A stretch of 64,000 nt of DNA from Actinosynnema sp042752395 (GCF_042752395.1 NZ_JBHYXZ010000006.1:47873-111872); one strand, 5' to 3'. Shown: positions 1 to 8,864, numbered from the stretch's first letter. A program made the numbers and translations. The notes: generated by a model not told the origin, from the letters alone.

Positions 1-60
1 GGCCCCCCCGGGCGCGGCCCCCCCCCCCACCTCCCGGGCGGCCCGACGGCGGCCCGGGTA
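1..60. other. Homopolymer-rich contig edge
   Basis: The first 60 bases are almost only C and G in homopolymer runs, unlike the codon-structured DNA that follows. The tract resembles the one beside the N gap at 37345, so it is probably a low-quality scaffold end. No gene is seen here. Confidence 0.6.
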
Positions 61-67
61 GATCAAC

Positions 68-1282
68 TCACTTGATCTGCATGCCGGAGATGGCCCGCGA
101 CACGACCAATCGCTGGATCTCCGACGTCCCCTCGAAGATGGTGAAGATTTTCGCGTCGCGGTGCATGCGCTCCACCGGGTGCTCGCGCGTGTACCCCGCC
201 CCGCCCAGGATGTGGATCGCGCGCTCCGTCGCCCACACGGACACCTCGCCCGCCTTGAGCTTCGACATCGACCCCTCGCCCGCCGTGAACGGGACCTGGT
301 TGCGGCCCATCCAGGCCGCCCGCCAGACCAGCAGCCGGGCCGCGTCGATCTCCATCCGCATGTTCGCCAGGTCGAACGCGATCGACTGGTTCTCGATGAT
401 CTTCCGGCCGAACGCCTCGCGGTCCTTCGCGTACTCCAGCGCGTACTCGTACGCCGCACGCGCGACGCCCACCGCCATCGCGCCGACGGTCGGCCGGGTC
501 GTCTCGAACGTGGCCATCGCCGCCTGGCCGCCGGCCTTCTGCCCCTCCCGGGCCCGCGCCAGCCTGGCCTCCAACCGCTCCCTGCCGCCCAGCAGGCACC
601 GGCCGGGCACGCGCACGTCGTCCAGGAACACGTCGGCCGTGTGCGAGGCGCGCATCCCGTGCTTCTTGATCTTCCCCGGCGACGACAGCCCGCGCGTGCC
701 GGGCGGCACGACGAAGCCCGCCTGGCCGCGCGCGCCCAGCGCCGGGTCCACGACCGCCGTCACGACGTGCACGTTGGCGATCCCGCCGTTGGTCGCCCAC
801 GCCTTCTGCCCGTTGAGCACCCACTCGTCGGTGGCCTCGTCGTACACCGCCCGCGTCCGGTACCCGGCCACGTCGGACCCGGCCTGCGGCTCGGACGCGC
901 AGAACGCGGCCAGCTTCGGGTCGTCCTCGGTGCCGAAGCACTCGGGCACCCACTCCGCCAGCTGCTCGGGCTCGCCGGAGGCGAAGATCCCCGCCGCCGC
1001 CAGCCCGGTGCCCATCAGGGCCAGCGCGATGCCGGCGTCACCCCAGAACAGCTCCTCGGTGGCGATGGGCAGCGACAGCCCGATCGGGTCGGCGAACCAC
1101 GTGGCCAGCGACTCGAACCCGTACAGGCCGATCTTGGCGGCCTCCTGGATCACCGGCCACGGCGTCTCCTCGCGCTCGTCCCACTCCGCCGCGGCGGGCC
1201 GGATCACGTCCTTCGCGAAGCCGTGCACCCACTCGCGCAGGTCGACCTGGTCCTCGTTCAGCTCCAGCGAAAAACCGCCCAT
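68..1282 (-). CDS. Acyl-CoA dehydrogenase
   Basis: 404 residues, the usual length for a homotetrameric FAD-dependent acyl-CoA dehydrogenase that introduces the first double bond in beta-oxidation. The N-terminal helical domain starts MGGFSLELNEDQ. The FAD/substrate signature CASEPQAGSDVAG lies near residue 135, and the C-terminal FEGTSEIQRL contains the likely catalytic Glu. The ATG at 1282 follows the SCP2 stop by seven bases, and that stop (TGAGGGGA) doubles as the ribosome binding site, so the two genes are co-transcribed and coupled. The operon starts from the promoter with TetR-type boxes at 1951-1980. Substrate chain length cannot be read from sequence. Confidence 0.93.
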   Translation of the reverse strand: MGGFSLELNEDQVDLREWVHGFAKDVIRPAAAEWDEREETPWPVIQEAAKIGLYGFESLATWFADPIGLSLPIATEELFWGDAGIALALMGTGLAAAGIFASGEPEQLAEWVPECFGTEDDPKLAAFCASEPQAGSDVAGYRTRAVYDEATDEWVLNGQKAWATNGGIANVHVVTAVVDPALGARGQAGFVVPPGTRGLSSPGKIKKHGMRASHTADVFLDDVRVPGRCLLGGRERLEARLARAREGQKAGGQAAMATFETTRPTVGAMAVGVARAAYEYALEYAKDREAFGRKIIENQSIAFDLANMRMEIDAARLLVWRAAWMGRNQVPFTAGEGSMSKLKAGEVSVWATERAIHILGGAGYTREHPVERMHRDAKIFTIFEGTSEIQRLVVSRAISGMQIK

Positions 1283-1289
1283 GGTCCCC

Positions 1290-1934
1290 TCACGCCTTCG
1301 GAATGTTGAACAGGCTCATGAACCCCGCCGCGAAGCCGAGGTCGCCCTTGACCTTGAGCTTGCCGGTCATGAACAGCACCGGGGCCGACGCGTTGCCGGT
1401 GGCGAGCTTCAAGAACTCCACCGGTCCCAACGTCACCGTGGCCCGGGGGTCACGGGTCGCGCCCTTGTTGATCGCGCACTCGGCGTTCTCGATGATCACC
1501 TCGTACACGTCGTCGTCCGGCGTCCCGCCGGTCAGGTGGAAGTGCACGACGGCGCGCGTGGCGCCCGCGCGGTCGGCGCGGAAGTGGACCTCCATCCGCC
1601 GGAACACCTCGTCCAGCACGCGTGCGCGCAGCCCCGGCCGGGACGTCACGGCGTCGATCTGGCCCTTGGACGCCCGCGAGATGATCCGCGCGAAGTTCTG
1701 CGCGTCCATCCTCGCCAGGTCGAGGTCCGCGCCGCCGTCGGCCAGCGCCCCCAAGGCGTCCAGCAGGTCGGCGAACTCGTCCTCGCCGAGCTTCTTCGGG
1801 TCGATCCCGCGCGCGATGACGTCGATGTCGACGCCCGCGAGCGCCGGGTCGCCCGGGTCGACCTGCCTGAGCGTTGAGATCAGCTCCCGCGGGCTGAGCT
1901 TCGCGATCGCCTCGGTGGTGAGGTCGATGGTCAT
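1290..1934 (-). CDS. SCP2 sterol-binding domain protein
   Basis: 214 residues. The C-terminal half (from about residue 110) looks like an SCP2 lipid-binding fold, with the beta-strand pattern FRADRAGATRAVVHFHLTGG and DPRATVTLGPVEFLKLATG. SCP2 domains bind fatty acyl-CoA or sterols and often accompany beta-oxidation enzymes. The N-terminal half is acidic, with an LSPRELISTLRQVDPGDPA segment of unknown role. The ATG at 1934 has a strong GGAGG nine bases upstream. First gene of the operon with the downstream acyl-CoA dehydrogenase; an acyl-CoA carrier or presentation role is inference. Confidence 0.85.
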   Translation of the reverse strand: MTIDLTTEAIAKLSPRELISTLRQVDPGDPALAGVDIDVIARGIDPKKLGEDEFADLLDALGALADGGADLDLARMDAQNFARIISRASKGQIDAVTSRPGLRARVLDEVFRRMEVHFRADRAGATRAVVHFHLTGGTPDDDVYEVIIENAECAINKGATRDPRATVTLGPVEFLKLATGNASAPVLFMTGKLKVKGDLGFAAGFMSLFNIPKA

Positions 1935-1950
1935 GTGGCACCTCCGCTAC

Positions 1951-1980
1951 CTACTGGCAGGTAAATCTACTGGCGAGTAG
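1951..1980. promoter_or_regulatory. Tandem TetR-type operator (site A)
   Basis: Two 14-bp boxes, CTACTGGCAGGTAA (1951-1964) and CTACTGGCGAGTAG (1967-1980), begin 16 bp apart in the divergent promoter between SCP2 and the TetR gene. The second is a near-perfect palindrome (six of seven pairs). The same box recurs at 6326-6355, 20211-20248 and 34682-34695. Binding by the adjacent TetR protein is inferred. Confidence 0.7.
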
Positions 1981-2033
1981 GTAAGGCGGCAAGGGGCGCG
2001 GAGTAATCTTGTCGCAGCCATCCAGGGGGTGCG

Positions 2034-2717
2034 ATGCACGCAGAGCAACCGGTTCGGTCGGGTCGGGCCAAGAGGCTGCCACGCGCGGTGCGCGAGCGGC
2101 AGATCATGGACGCCGCGGTCGACGTCTTCTCGCGCTTGGGGTTCCACGCCGCGTCGATGGACGAGATCTCCGAGGTCGCCGGCATCTCCAAGCCCATGCT
2201 GTACGCCTACCTGGGTTCCAAGGAGGAGCTGTTCGCCACCTGCATCCGCCGCGAGGCGACCCGGATGATGGAGGCGATCGCCCACGGCGTCGAGGCCGAG
2301 GAGCCGCCGGACGTCCAGCTGTGGAGCGGCCTGCGGGCGTTCTTCGGGTTCGTCGGGGAGAACCGGGCGAGCTGGCAGGTGCTGCACCGGCAGGCGTCCT
2401 CGCAGGGCGGGCCGTTCGCGGAGGAGCTGGCGGACATGCGCGGCCGGGCGATCAGCCTGGTGGCGGCCCTGCTCGTGCACTCGTCGGACTTCGCCAACGT
2501 GCCGCGGGCGGGCGACAAGGAGGCCGAGTCGCTGGCCGCGGCACTGGTCGGGGCGGGCGAGTCGCTGGCCGACTGGTGGCTCGACAACCCCGAGGAGCCG
2601 GCCGGCGTCGTCGCCGCCCGGCTCATGAACCTGGTCTGGATGGGGTTCGGGGACCTCGTGGCGGGCGACGTGTGGCACCCGCCGTCGCGGCGGTCCGGCG
2701 CGGACGGCAGCGCCTAG
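2034..2717 (+). CDS. TetR-family regulator, candidate fatty-acid repressor
   Basis: 227 residues. Residues 20-65 form a TetR helix-turn-helix (RQIMDAAVDVFSRLGFHAASMDEI, then ISKPMLYAYLGSKEELF); the rest is a helical ligand-binding domain. The ATG at 2034 follows a GGGGG ribosome site. It is divergent from the SCP2/acyl-CoA dehydrogenase operon across the double box at 1951-1980, the usual arrangement for a self-regulating TetR repressor. Because the same box precedes fabG4/fadA2, fadE5 and the Fe-S oxidoreductase in this window, an acyl-CoA-responsive regulator of lipid oxidation is the best inference. The gene ends in a 4-bp convergent overlap with the hydrolase. Confidence 0.88.
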   Translation: MHAEQPVRSGRAKRLPRAVRERQIMDAAVDVFSRLGFHAASMDEISEVAGISKPMLYAYLGSKEELFATCIRREATRMMEAIAHGVEAEEPPDVQLWSGLRAFFGFVGENRASWQVLHRQASSQGGPFAEELADMRGRAISLVAALLVHSSDFANVPRAGDKEAESLAAALVGAGESLADWWLDNPEEPAGVVAARLMNLVWMGFGDLVAGDVWHPPSRRSGADGSA

Positions 2718-3640
2718 GCCAGCGCGCCCTTCAGCACGGCCGCCGCCTGGTTGATGGCGGCTTCGGCGGCGGGGGTCCCGCGCAACGCGTTGAGCATCAC
2801 GAAGTCGTGGATCACGCCCTGGTAGCGCACCGCGGTCACGGGCACGCCCGCCTCGCGCAGCTTGTTCGCGTACGCCTCGCCCTCGTCGCGCAGCACGTCG
2901 GCCTCGGCGGTGATCACCAGCGCCGGCGGCAGCCCGGCCAGCTCCTCCAGCGACGCCCGCAGCGGTGACGCGGTGATCTCCGCCCGCTGCGCCTCGTCGG
3001 TCGTGTACTGGTCCCAGAACCACTGCATGCCGTCGCGCCGCAGGAAGTACCCCTCGGCGAACTCGTGGTACGACGGCGTGTCGAACGACGCGTCCGTCAC
3101 CGGGTAGAACAGCACCTGCTGCCGGAACACCACGTCACCGCGCCGCTTGGCGAGCAGGGTCAGCGCCGCGGACAGGTTGCCGCCGACCGAGTCGCCCGCC
3201 ACGGCCAGGCGCGACGCGTCCAGCCCGTGCGCGGCGCCCTCGGTGGTGATCCAGCGCGCGACGGCGTAGCTCTCCTCCAGCGCGACCGGGTAGCGGGCCT
3301 CGGGCGAGAGGCTGTAGTCGGGGAAGACCACGGCCGCGCCCGCGCCGACGGCCAGCTCGCGGACCAGCCGGTCGTGCGTCCGGGCGTTGCCGAACACCCA
3401 ACCCGCGCCGTGGATGTAGAGGACGACGGGCAGCGTGCCGGTGGCGCCGGCCGGGCGGACGACGCGCACGGGCACCTCGCCGACCCTCACCCACTCCTCG
3501 TCCACCTCGGGCTTGGCCACCTCGCCGGACTGGACCTCGTCCACCGCCTTGCGGCCCTCGACCGGGCCGAGGTCGAACAGGTACGGCGGGGTGGCGGTCG
3601 CGGCGGCGAACGCGGCGGCGGCCGGTTCCAGGACGGTCAT
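2714..3640 (-). CDS. Alpha/beta hydrolase (acetyl esterase/HSL-like)
   Basis: 308 residues from the ATG at 3640, chosen because GAGGAG lies just upstream; an in-frame extension to 3679 is possible. It has the oxyanion-hole motif YIHGAGWVFGN (a variant of HGGG), the nucleophile elbow GDSVGGN, and a late Asp/His pair around TAEADVLRDEG and GVIHDFVML. These place it in the hormone-sensitive-lipase-like esterase family. It is divergent from the OhrR-like regulator at 3766, whose operator probably lies between them. The substrate is unknown. Confidence 0.88.
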   Translation of the reverse strand: MTVLEPAAAAFAAATATPPYLFDLGPVEGRKAVDEVQSGEVAKPEVDEEWVRVGEVPVRVVRPAGATGTLPVVLYIHGAGWVFGNARTHDRLVRELAVGAGAAVVFPDYSLSPEARYPVALEESYAVARWITTEGAAHGLDASRLAVAGDSVGGNLSAALTLLAKRRGDVVFRQQVLFYPVTDASFDTPSYHEFAEGYFLRRDGMQWFWDQYTTDEAQRAEITASPLRASLEELAGLPPALVITAEADVLRDEGEAYANKLREAGVPVTAVRYQGVIHDFVMLNALRGTPAAEAAINQAAAVLKGALA

Positions 3641-3693
3641 CTCGGGCTCCTCGGGTCGTGCGGTCGAACCTGACACCACGAAACATAGGCCGC

Positions 3694-3712
3694 GATTACA
3701 TCGTGCGCAATC
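3694..3712. promoter_or_regulatory. Inverted repeat in hydrolase/MarR divergent promoter
   Basis: GATTAC and GCAATC form an imperfect inverted repeat (five of six pairs) across a 7-bp spacer, midway between the divergent hydrolase and OhrR-like genes. AT-rich half-sites of this kind are common MarR/OhrR operators; binding is not shown. Confidence 0.4.
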
Positions 3713-3765
3713 TAAATGGGCACAGGTGTATCGTGGCTCCTGTCACAAGTGGAGGGACGACGGAC

Positions 3766-4197
3766 ATGCGGGACTTCAGCCTGGAGCTGGACGACCAGCT
3801 CTGCTTCGCGCTCTACGCCGCCTCGCGCGCCGTCACCGCGCGGTACCGGCCGCTGCTGGACGACCTCGGCCTCACCTACCCGCAGTACCTGGTGCTGCTC
3901 GTGCTCTGGGAACGCGGCCCGGTGCCGGTCAAGGACGTCGCCGCCGCGCTCCAGCTCGACTACGGCACGCTGTCGCCGCTGCTCAAGCGGCTGGAGGCGG
4001 CGGGCCTCATCCGCCGCGAGCGCCGGCCGGACGACGAGCGCTCGGTCCGGCTCGTGCTCACGGAGGAGGGCGACGCGCTGCGCGAGCGCGCCAAGGACGT
4101 GCCGCCCGCGATGGGCGCGGCGATGAACCTCGGCGAAGCCGACACCGAGCGGTTGCGCGCCCTGCTGCGCACGCTGGCCGACAACGTCAGCCGCTGA
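3766..4197 (+). CDS. MarR/OhrR-type regulator
   Basis: 143 residues from the ATG at 3766, preceded by GGAGGG. The N-terminus (LELDDQLCFALYAASRAVTARYRPLLDDLGLTYPQ, in two stretches around Cys15) matches OhrR, where this Cys senses organic hydroperoxides. A winged helix follows (LQLDYGTLSPLLKRLEAAGLI, RRPDDERSVRLVLT). No ohr peroxidase gene is adjacent; its divergent partner is an esterase. Its 3' end overlaps the convergent MaoC gene by 11 bp. A second OhrR-like gene occurs at 25782. Redox sensing is inferred from the conserved Cys. Confidence 0.88.
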   Translation: MRDFSLELDDQLCFALYAASRAVTARYRPLLDDLGLTYPQYLVLLVLWERGPVPVKDVAAALQLDYGTLSPLLKRLEAAGLIRRERRPDDERSVRLVLTEEGDALRERAKDVPPAMGAAMNLGEADTERLRALLRTLADNVSR

Positions 4198-4987
4198 TCA
4201 CGCCCTCCACGTGCGGCCGGTCCGACCACAGCGCGAACCGCCACCCGTCGCCCGTCGGCGCGGCCGAGAAGTCGACCGCGCCCGGCAGCAGGACCGGCGC
4301 CTTGAACCGCACGTCGACCTCGTAGGCGTCGGGCAGCCTGCCCTCGAACGCCGCGACGCACCGCGCCTTGGACCACATGCCGTGCGCGATGGCGCGCGGG
4401 AAGCCGAACGCCCGGGCGGTCAGCTTGCGCAGGTGGATCGGGTTGCGGTCGCCGGACACGTCCGCGTACCGCCGGCCGAGGTCGGCGGGCAGCCGCCACC
4501 GGGCCGTGGGCGCGGGCGGTTCGGCGCGCGGCGACGGCTCCTTCGCGGTCCCGCCCTCCCGGCGCAGATATGTCGACACATCGACCCACACCTCCTCGCC
4601 GTCCACCGACACCGTCGTGACGACGTCGAACTGCCGGCCGCGCTCGTGCGGCCGCAGGTCCGCCAACGCCACGTGCAGCGACAGCGGATCGGCGGCGCGC
4701 AGCGGCCGGTGCTGCCGGATCCGGTTGGCGACGTGCACCAGGCCGGGCAGCGGGAACGGGAAGCCGGGGCCGGTCATCAGCCGGACCTGGAGCCCGAAGC
4801 CCAGCACGTGCGGGTAGGTGATCGGCAGCTCGTCGCGCACGCCGAACCCGCACACCCGGCCGTACCGGGCGAGGTGCTCCGGGTCGACGGTCACCTCGGC
4901 GTCCAGCGAGGCGTCGGGCAGCTCGTCGCCGCGCCGGGTGAACCCGGTCAGCGCGGCCTTGGCGTAGAGGAAGGTGAGGTTCGCCAT
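4187..4987 (-). CDS. htdX: MaoC-like (3R)-hydroxyacyl thioester dehydratase
   Basis: 266 residues, from an ATG at 4987 that overlaps the fabG4 stop (TGATG). The C-terminal hot-dog domain carries the hydratase-2 signature as YADVSGDRNPIHL, then AFGFPRAIAHGMWSKA; Asp and His there form the expected catalytic pair. The N-terminal half is a degenerate second hot-dog domain. Order and orientation match mycobacterial htdX-fabG4-fadA2 (Rv0241c-Rv0243). The likely reaction is reversible hydration/dehydration of acyl chains attached to CoA or ACP. Confidence 0.88.
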   Translation of the reverse strand: MANLTFLYAKAALTGFTRRGDELPDASLDAEVTVDPEHLARYGRVCGFGVRDELPITYPHVLGFGLQVRLMTGPGFPFPLPGLVHVANRIRQHRPLRAADPLSLHVALADLRPHERGRQFDVVTTVSVDGEEVWVDVSTYLRREGGTAKEPSPRAEPPAPTARWRLPADLGRRYADVSGDRNPIHLRKLTARAFGFPRAIAHGMWSKARCVAAFEGRLPDAYEVDVRFKAPVLLPGAVDFSAAPTGDGWRFALWSDRPHVEGVISG

Positions 4988-6309
4988 CACGCCCCCAGCA
5001 GGCTCTGGCCGCACACCCGCACGACGTTGCCGTTCACCCCGGCCGACGCCGGGTGCGCGAACCACGCGATCGCCTCGGCGACGTCCACCGGCAGGCCGCC
5101 CTGGGACAGGCTGTTCATCCGCCGCCCGGCCTCCCGGATGACCAGCGGCACCGCGGCCGTCATCCTGGTCTCGATGAACCCCGGCGCGACCGCGTTCACC
5201 GTGGCGCGGCCCTCGACCCGCCGCGACAGGGAGTCCACCATGCCGATCACGCCCGCCTTGGTGGTGGCGTAGTTGGTCTGGCCGACGTTCCCGGCGATGC
5301 CGGCGATGGACGACACGCCGACGATCCGGCCGTTGGGCCGCAGGGCGTCGGCGGCGAGCAGCGTCTCGTTGACCCGCAGCTGCGAGGCGAGGTTCACCGC
5401 GACCACCGCGTCCCACCGGTCGGCGTCCATCCGCCCGAGCGTGCGGTCGCGGGTGATGCCCGCGTTGTGCACCACGACGTCCACGCCGCCGTGCCGCTGG
5501 GAGAGGTGGTCCACGATCCGCGCGGGCGCGTCCGCCGCGGTGATGTCGAGCTGGAGCGCCGTCCCGCCCACCCGGTTGGCCACCGCGGACAGCTCGTCGC
5601 CCTGCGCGGGCACGTCCAGGCACACGACGGTCGCGCCGTCCCGCGCCAGCACCTCGGCGATCGCCGCGCCGATGCCCCGCGCCGCGCCGGTGACCAGCGC
5701 GACCTTCCCGGCCAGCGGCCGGTCCCAGTCCGCCGGGGCCGCCACGTCGGCCGGACCGATCCGCACCACCTGGCCGGACACGTACGCCGACCGCCCGGAG
5801 AGCAGGAACCGCAGCGTCGACTCGACCGCGCCCTCCGCGCCCGGCGCGACGTGCACCAGCTGGGCCGTGGCGCCCCGCTTCAGCTCCTTGCCGACGCTGC
5901 GCGTGAACCCTTCCAGCGCGCGCTGCGCGACCTGCGACTCCGCCTGCTCGGGCGGTGTGCCGAGCACGACCACCCGGCCGCACGGCGCGAGCGACCGGAT
6001 CACCGGGTGGAAGAACCCGTGCAGCTCGCGCAACCGCTCGACCGAGTCGATGCCGGACGCGTCGAACACCAGCGCGCCGTACCGGACCCCGTCGGCCGGG
6101 GCGGTCAGCACGTCCAGGCCCATCGACTTCGCCACCCCGCCCGCGGCGTCGGCGAGCCGGCCGCCGTCGCCACCGCCGAGCAGCACGGGACCGTCGAGCG
6201 GGGGCTTGCCGGGCGAGTGGCGGCGCAGCGGGTGCGGATCGGGCAGGCCGAGCCTGCCGACGACGAACCGCCCGATGCCGGACCTGGCGAACGACTGGTA
6301 TCGATCCAT
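4987..6309 (-). CDS. fabG4: FabG4-type high-molecular-weight 3-oxoacyl reductase
   Basis: 440 residues from the ATG at 6309, nearly twice the length of ordinary FabG. The N-terminal about 200 residues are a degenerate Rossmann domain. The C-terminal domain is a full SDR: GAARGIGAAIAEVL cofactor motif, HNAGITRD, and catalytic SSIAGIAGNVGQTNYATTK (Ser, Tyr-x-x-x-Lys). This two-domain design is that of mycobacterial FabG4, an NADH-dependent 3-oxoacyl-CoA reductase. It is coupled to the MaoC gene by a 1-base overlap and divergent from the thiolase across the double operator at 6326-6355. Confidence 0.92.
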   Translation of the reverse strand: MDRYQSFARSGIGRFVVGRLGLPDPHPLRRHSPGKPPLDGPVLLGGGDGGRLADAAGGVAKSMGLDVLTAPADGVRYGALVFDASGIDSVERLRELHGFFHPVIRSLAPCGRVVVLGTPPEQAESQVAQRALEGFTRSVGKELKRGATAQLVHVAPGAEGAVESTLRFLLSGRSAYVSGQVVRIGPADVAAPADWDRPLAGKVALVTGAARGIGAAIAEVLARDGATVVCLDVPAQGDELSAVANRVGGTALQLDITAADAPARIVDHLSQRHGGVDVVVHNAGITRDRTLGRMDADRWDAVVAVNLASQLRVNETLLAADALRPNGRIVGVSSIAGIAGNVGQTNYATTKAGVIGMVDSLSRRVEGRATVNAVAPGFIETRMTAAVPLVIREAGRRMNSLSQGGLPVDVAEAIAWFAHPASAGVNGNVVRVCGQSLLGA

Positions 6310-6325
6310 GCGGACATCACACTCC

Positions 6326-6355
6326 CTACTCGGTAGTAAGTCTACTGATGAGTAG
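6326..6355. promoter_or_regulatory. Tandem TetR-type operator (site B)
   Basis: Two boxes, CTACTCGGTAGTAA (6326-6339; complement TTACTACCGAGTAG) and CTACTGATGAGTAG (6342-6355), start 16 bp apart, the same spacing as at 1951-1980. They sit between the divergent fabG4 and thiolase genes and can regulate both. Confidence 0.7.
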
Positions 6356-6397
6356 CTAACATTGACCCCGACCCCGGCCACCACCCTGGAGGACGAC

Positions 6398-7666
6398 ATG
6401 GCCCGAGTAGCCATCCTCGGCGGCAACCGCATCCCGTTCGCCCGCTCGAACGGCCCCTACGCCACGGCGTCGAACCAGGACATGCTCACCGCCACGCTCG
6501 ACGGCCTGGTGAGCCGGTTCGGCCTGCAGGGCGAACGGCTCGGCGAGGTGGTCGCGGGGGCGGTGCTCAAGCACAGCCGCGACTTCAACCTGGTGCGCGA
6601 GGCCGTGCTGGGCAGCAGGCTGTCCGCCGAAACGCCCGCGTACGACGTGCAGCAGGCGTGCGGCACCGGCCTGCAGGCCGTGATCGCGGTGGCGAACAAG
6701 ATCGCGCTCGGCCAGATCGAGGTCGGCGTCGCGGGCGGCGTGGACACCACGAGCGACGCGCCGATCGGCGTGAACGAGGACCTGCGCGGCGTGCTGCTGG
6801 AGTTCAACCGGGCCCGCACCGCGGGCGCGAGGCTCAAGGCGGCGCTGAAGCTGCGGCCCAAGCACGTCGTGCCGGACGTCCCGCGCAACGGCGAGCCGCG
6901 CACCGGCCTGTCGATGGGCGAGCACGCGGCGATCACCGCCCGCGAGTGGGGCATCGGGCGCGAGGAGCAGGACGAGCTGGCCGCCGCCAGCCACCGCAAC
7001 CTCGCCGCCGCCTACGAGCGCGGGTTCTTCGACGACCTGGTCACGCCGTACCTGGGGCTGACCCGCGACCAGAACCTGCGGCCGGACTCGTCGGTGGAGA
7101 AGCTGGCGCGGTTGAAGCCGGTGTTCGGCCGGGGCGAGGGCGCGACCATGACGGCGGGCAACTCCACGCCGCTCAGCGACGGCGCGTCGGCCGTGCTGCT
7201 GGCGTCGGAGGAGTGGGCGGCGGCGCGGAACCTGCCCGTGCTGGCCTACCTCACGTTCACCGAGACCGCGGCGGTCGACTACGTGCACGGCGGCGAGGGG
7301 CTGCTGATGGCCCCCGCGTACGCGGTGCCGCGGATGCTCGCGCGAGCCGGGCTGACCCTGCAGGACTTCGACTTCTACGAGATCCACGAGGCGTTCGCGT
7401 CGCAGGTGCTGGCGACGTTGAAGGCGTGGGAGGACGCGGACTTCTGCAAGGGCCGGCTGGGGCTCGACGCGCCGCTGGGCGCGATCGACCGGTCGAAGCT
7501 GAACGTCAACGGCTCGTCGCTGGCCGCCGGGCACCCGTTCGCCGCCACCGGCGCGCGGATCGTGGCGACGCTGGCGAAGCTGCTGGCGGAGCGCGGCTCG
7601 GGCGGGGGGCTCATCTCGATCTGTGCGGCGGGTGGTCAGGGGGTTACGGCGATCGTGGAGCGTTAG
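6398..7666 (+). CDS. fadA2: Acetyl-CoA C-acyltransferase (FadA2-like thiolase)
   Basis: 422 residues from the ATG at 6398, with GGAGG upstream. The nucleophilic Cys is in VQQACGTGLQAV (near residue 89), the His in GSSLAAGHPFAATGARI and the second Cys in ISICAAGGQG. This completes beta-oxidation by cleaving 3-oxoacyl-CoA with CoA. It is divergent from fabG4-htdX, as in mycobacterial Rv0241c-Rv0243, and shares their operator. The expected next gene, fadE5, is instead at 18335-20173. Confidence 0.93.
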   Translation: MARVAILGGNRIPFARSNGPYATASNQDMLTATLDGLVSRFGLQGERLGEVVAGAVLKHSRDFNLVREAVLGSRLSAETPAYDVQQACGTGLQAVIAVANKIALGQIEVGVAGGVDTTSDAPIGVNEDLRGVLLEFNRARTAGARLKAALKLRPKHVVPDVPRNGEPRTGLSMGEHAAITAREWGIGREEQDELAAASHRNLAAAYERGFFDDLVTPYLGLTRDQNLRPDSSVEKLARLKPVFGRGEGATMTAGNSTPLSDGASAVLLASEEWAAARNLPVLAYLTFTETAAVDYVHGGEGLLMAPAYAVPRMLARAGLTLQDFDFYEIHEAFASQVLATLKAWEDADFCKGRLGLDAPLGAIDRSKLNVNGSSLAAGHPFAATGARIVATLAKLLAERGSGGGLISICAAGGQGVTAIVER

Positions 7667-7687
7667 CACGCTTGTTACTCCGAACGG

Positions 7688-7703
7688 GTGTTAGAGGTAA
7701 CAC
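7688..7703. promoter_or_regulatory. Perfect inverted repeat upstream of the lipoprotein
   Basis: GTGTTA-GAGG-TAACAC is a perfect 6-bp inverted repeat ending 28 bases before the lipoprotein start. It could be an operator or a short hairpin after the thiolase; no run of T follows, so an operator is favoured. Confidence 0.35.
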
Positions 7704-7730
7704 AACGCGTTCCCGTTCCGCTTCCTAGGC

Positions 7731-8861
7731 ATGAACCACTCACGGCTCTTCGCCGCAGTCGTGCTGGTGGCGGCGTCCTGTGCTGCCTGCGGGGATTCGC
7801 CTCGTGAAGCCACCACCGTCCGCATCGGCGTCACCGCGTCGGCCAACGAGCCCCGGGTAGCGCTCACCAAGACGGTCGTCGACCGGTTGGCCGAAGCCGT
7901 CGACCGGGGCGTGACCCGGGTCGTGGTGTACCGGCAGGGTGACGCCTCCGGCAGCGCGTACTTCGACGAGGACTTCACCGTCCGCGACGGCAACGACCTG
8001 GAGACCGACGCGGCGGCGCGCGAGCTGGGCTTCGAGCAGAACCTGAACCGCCTCGCCGGCCGGCTCAGCGAGCTGGGTGGCACCAGCGAGGACCTCGACC
8101 CGCTGTCCGTGCTCGCGGACATGGCCACCGCCGCCGGCCCGGCCGTGCTGGTGCTGCAGAGCAGCGGGCTGCAGACGACCGACCCGATCGACCTGACCCG
8201 GCTGGGGCTCGACTTCGACATCGCGTCGGTGGTGGCGTCGGTGCCGGACGACGCGCTGCCCGAGCTGACCGGCAAGGACGTCATCTTCTCCGGGCTCGGC
8301 CAGGCGGTGGGCGACCAGCCGCCGCTGCCGCCCGCCGCGCACGACGCGCTGGTCGAGCTGTGGCTCGGCATCTGCGCCAAGTTCGGCGCCAAGAGCTGCA
8401 CGAACGACCCCGAGCCGGTGCCCGGCGGCGCGTCGATCGGCCGCGCCGACGTGCCGGTGGTGGACATCGGCGAGGTCGTGCACCAGGACGCGTTGGTGCA
8501 CCTGCCCAACTCCGTGCTGTTCAAGGCGGGCAGCGACGAACTCGCGGCGGGCGCGCGCGAGGTGCTGGAGGAGGTGGCGCGGAAGTTCGACAACCGCACC
8601 ACCGCGCGGGTCATCGCCCGCACGGCCAGCTCGGCGTCGCCGGAGGCCGCGATCGACCTGACCCAGCGGCGCGGCCGGCGGGTCGTGTCGGCGCTGACCG
8701 AGCTGGGCGTGAGCCGGGCGGCGTTCACCGAGGTAGTGGGCGCGGGCTTCACCTCGCCGCTGGCCGTGGACCTCGACCGCGCCGGCGACCTGATCCCGGC
8801 CGCCGCCGCCCGCAACCGCTCCGTCGTGGTCGAACTGGTCGAACCGAAAACCAGCAGCTGA
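7731..8861 (+). CDS. Lipoprotein with C-terminal OmpA-like domain
   Basis: 376 residues. The signal peptide ends in a lipobox (VAASCAACGDS), predicting export and lipidation. The middle resembles a secreted von Willebrand-like module with little clear similarity. Residues about 255-370 form an OmpA/MotB-like peptidoglycan-binding domain: LPNSVLFKAGSDELAAG, then a helix with LTQRRGRRVVSALTELGV and the AAARNRSVVV motif. Probably an envelope protein anchored outside the membrane that contacts peptidoglycan. Its partner is unknown. Confidence 0.8.
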   Translation: MNHSRLFAAVVLVAASCAACGDSPREATTVRIGVTASANEPRVALTKTVVDRLAEAVDRGVTRVVVYRQGDASGSAYFDEDFTVRDGNDLETDAAARELGFEQNLNRLAGRLSELGGTSEDLDPLSVLADMATAAGPAVLVLQSSGLQTTDPIDLTRLGLDFDIASVVASVPDDALPELTGKDVIFSGLGQAVGDQPPLPPAAHDALVELWLGICAKFGAKSCTNDPEPVPGGASIGRADVPVVDIGEVVHQDALVHLPNSVLFKAGSDELAAGAREVLEEVARKFDNRTTARVIARTASSASPEAAIDLTQRRGRRVVSALTELGVSRAAFTEVVGAGFTSPLAVDLDRAGDLIPAAAARNRSVVVELVEPKTSS

Positions 8862-8864
8862 CCC

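Noticed and set aside
72..1877. 601-codon open frame opposite the acyl-CoA dehydrogenase and SCP2 genes
   Set aside because: Ser/Arg/Pro-rich translation with no domain; both complement-strand genes are clear. High GC gives long antisense frames throughout the window.
7681..7694. LexA/SOS box GAAC-GGGT-GTTA upstream of the lipoprotein
   Set aside because: Differs from GAAC-N4-GTTC in the right half, and the neighbouring genes have no DNA-repair role.
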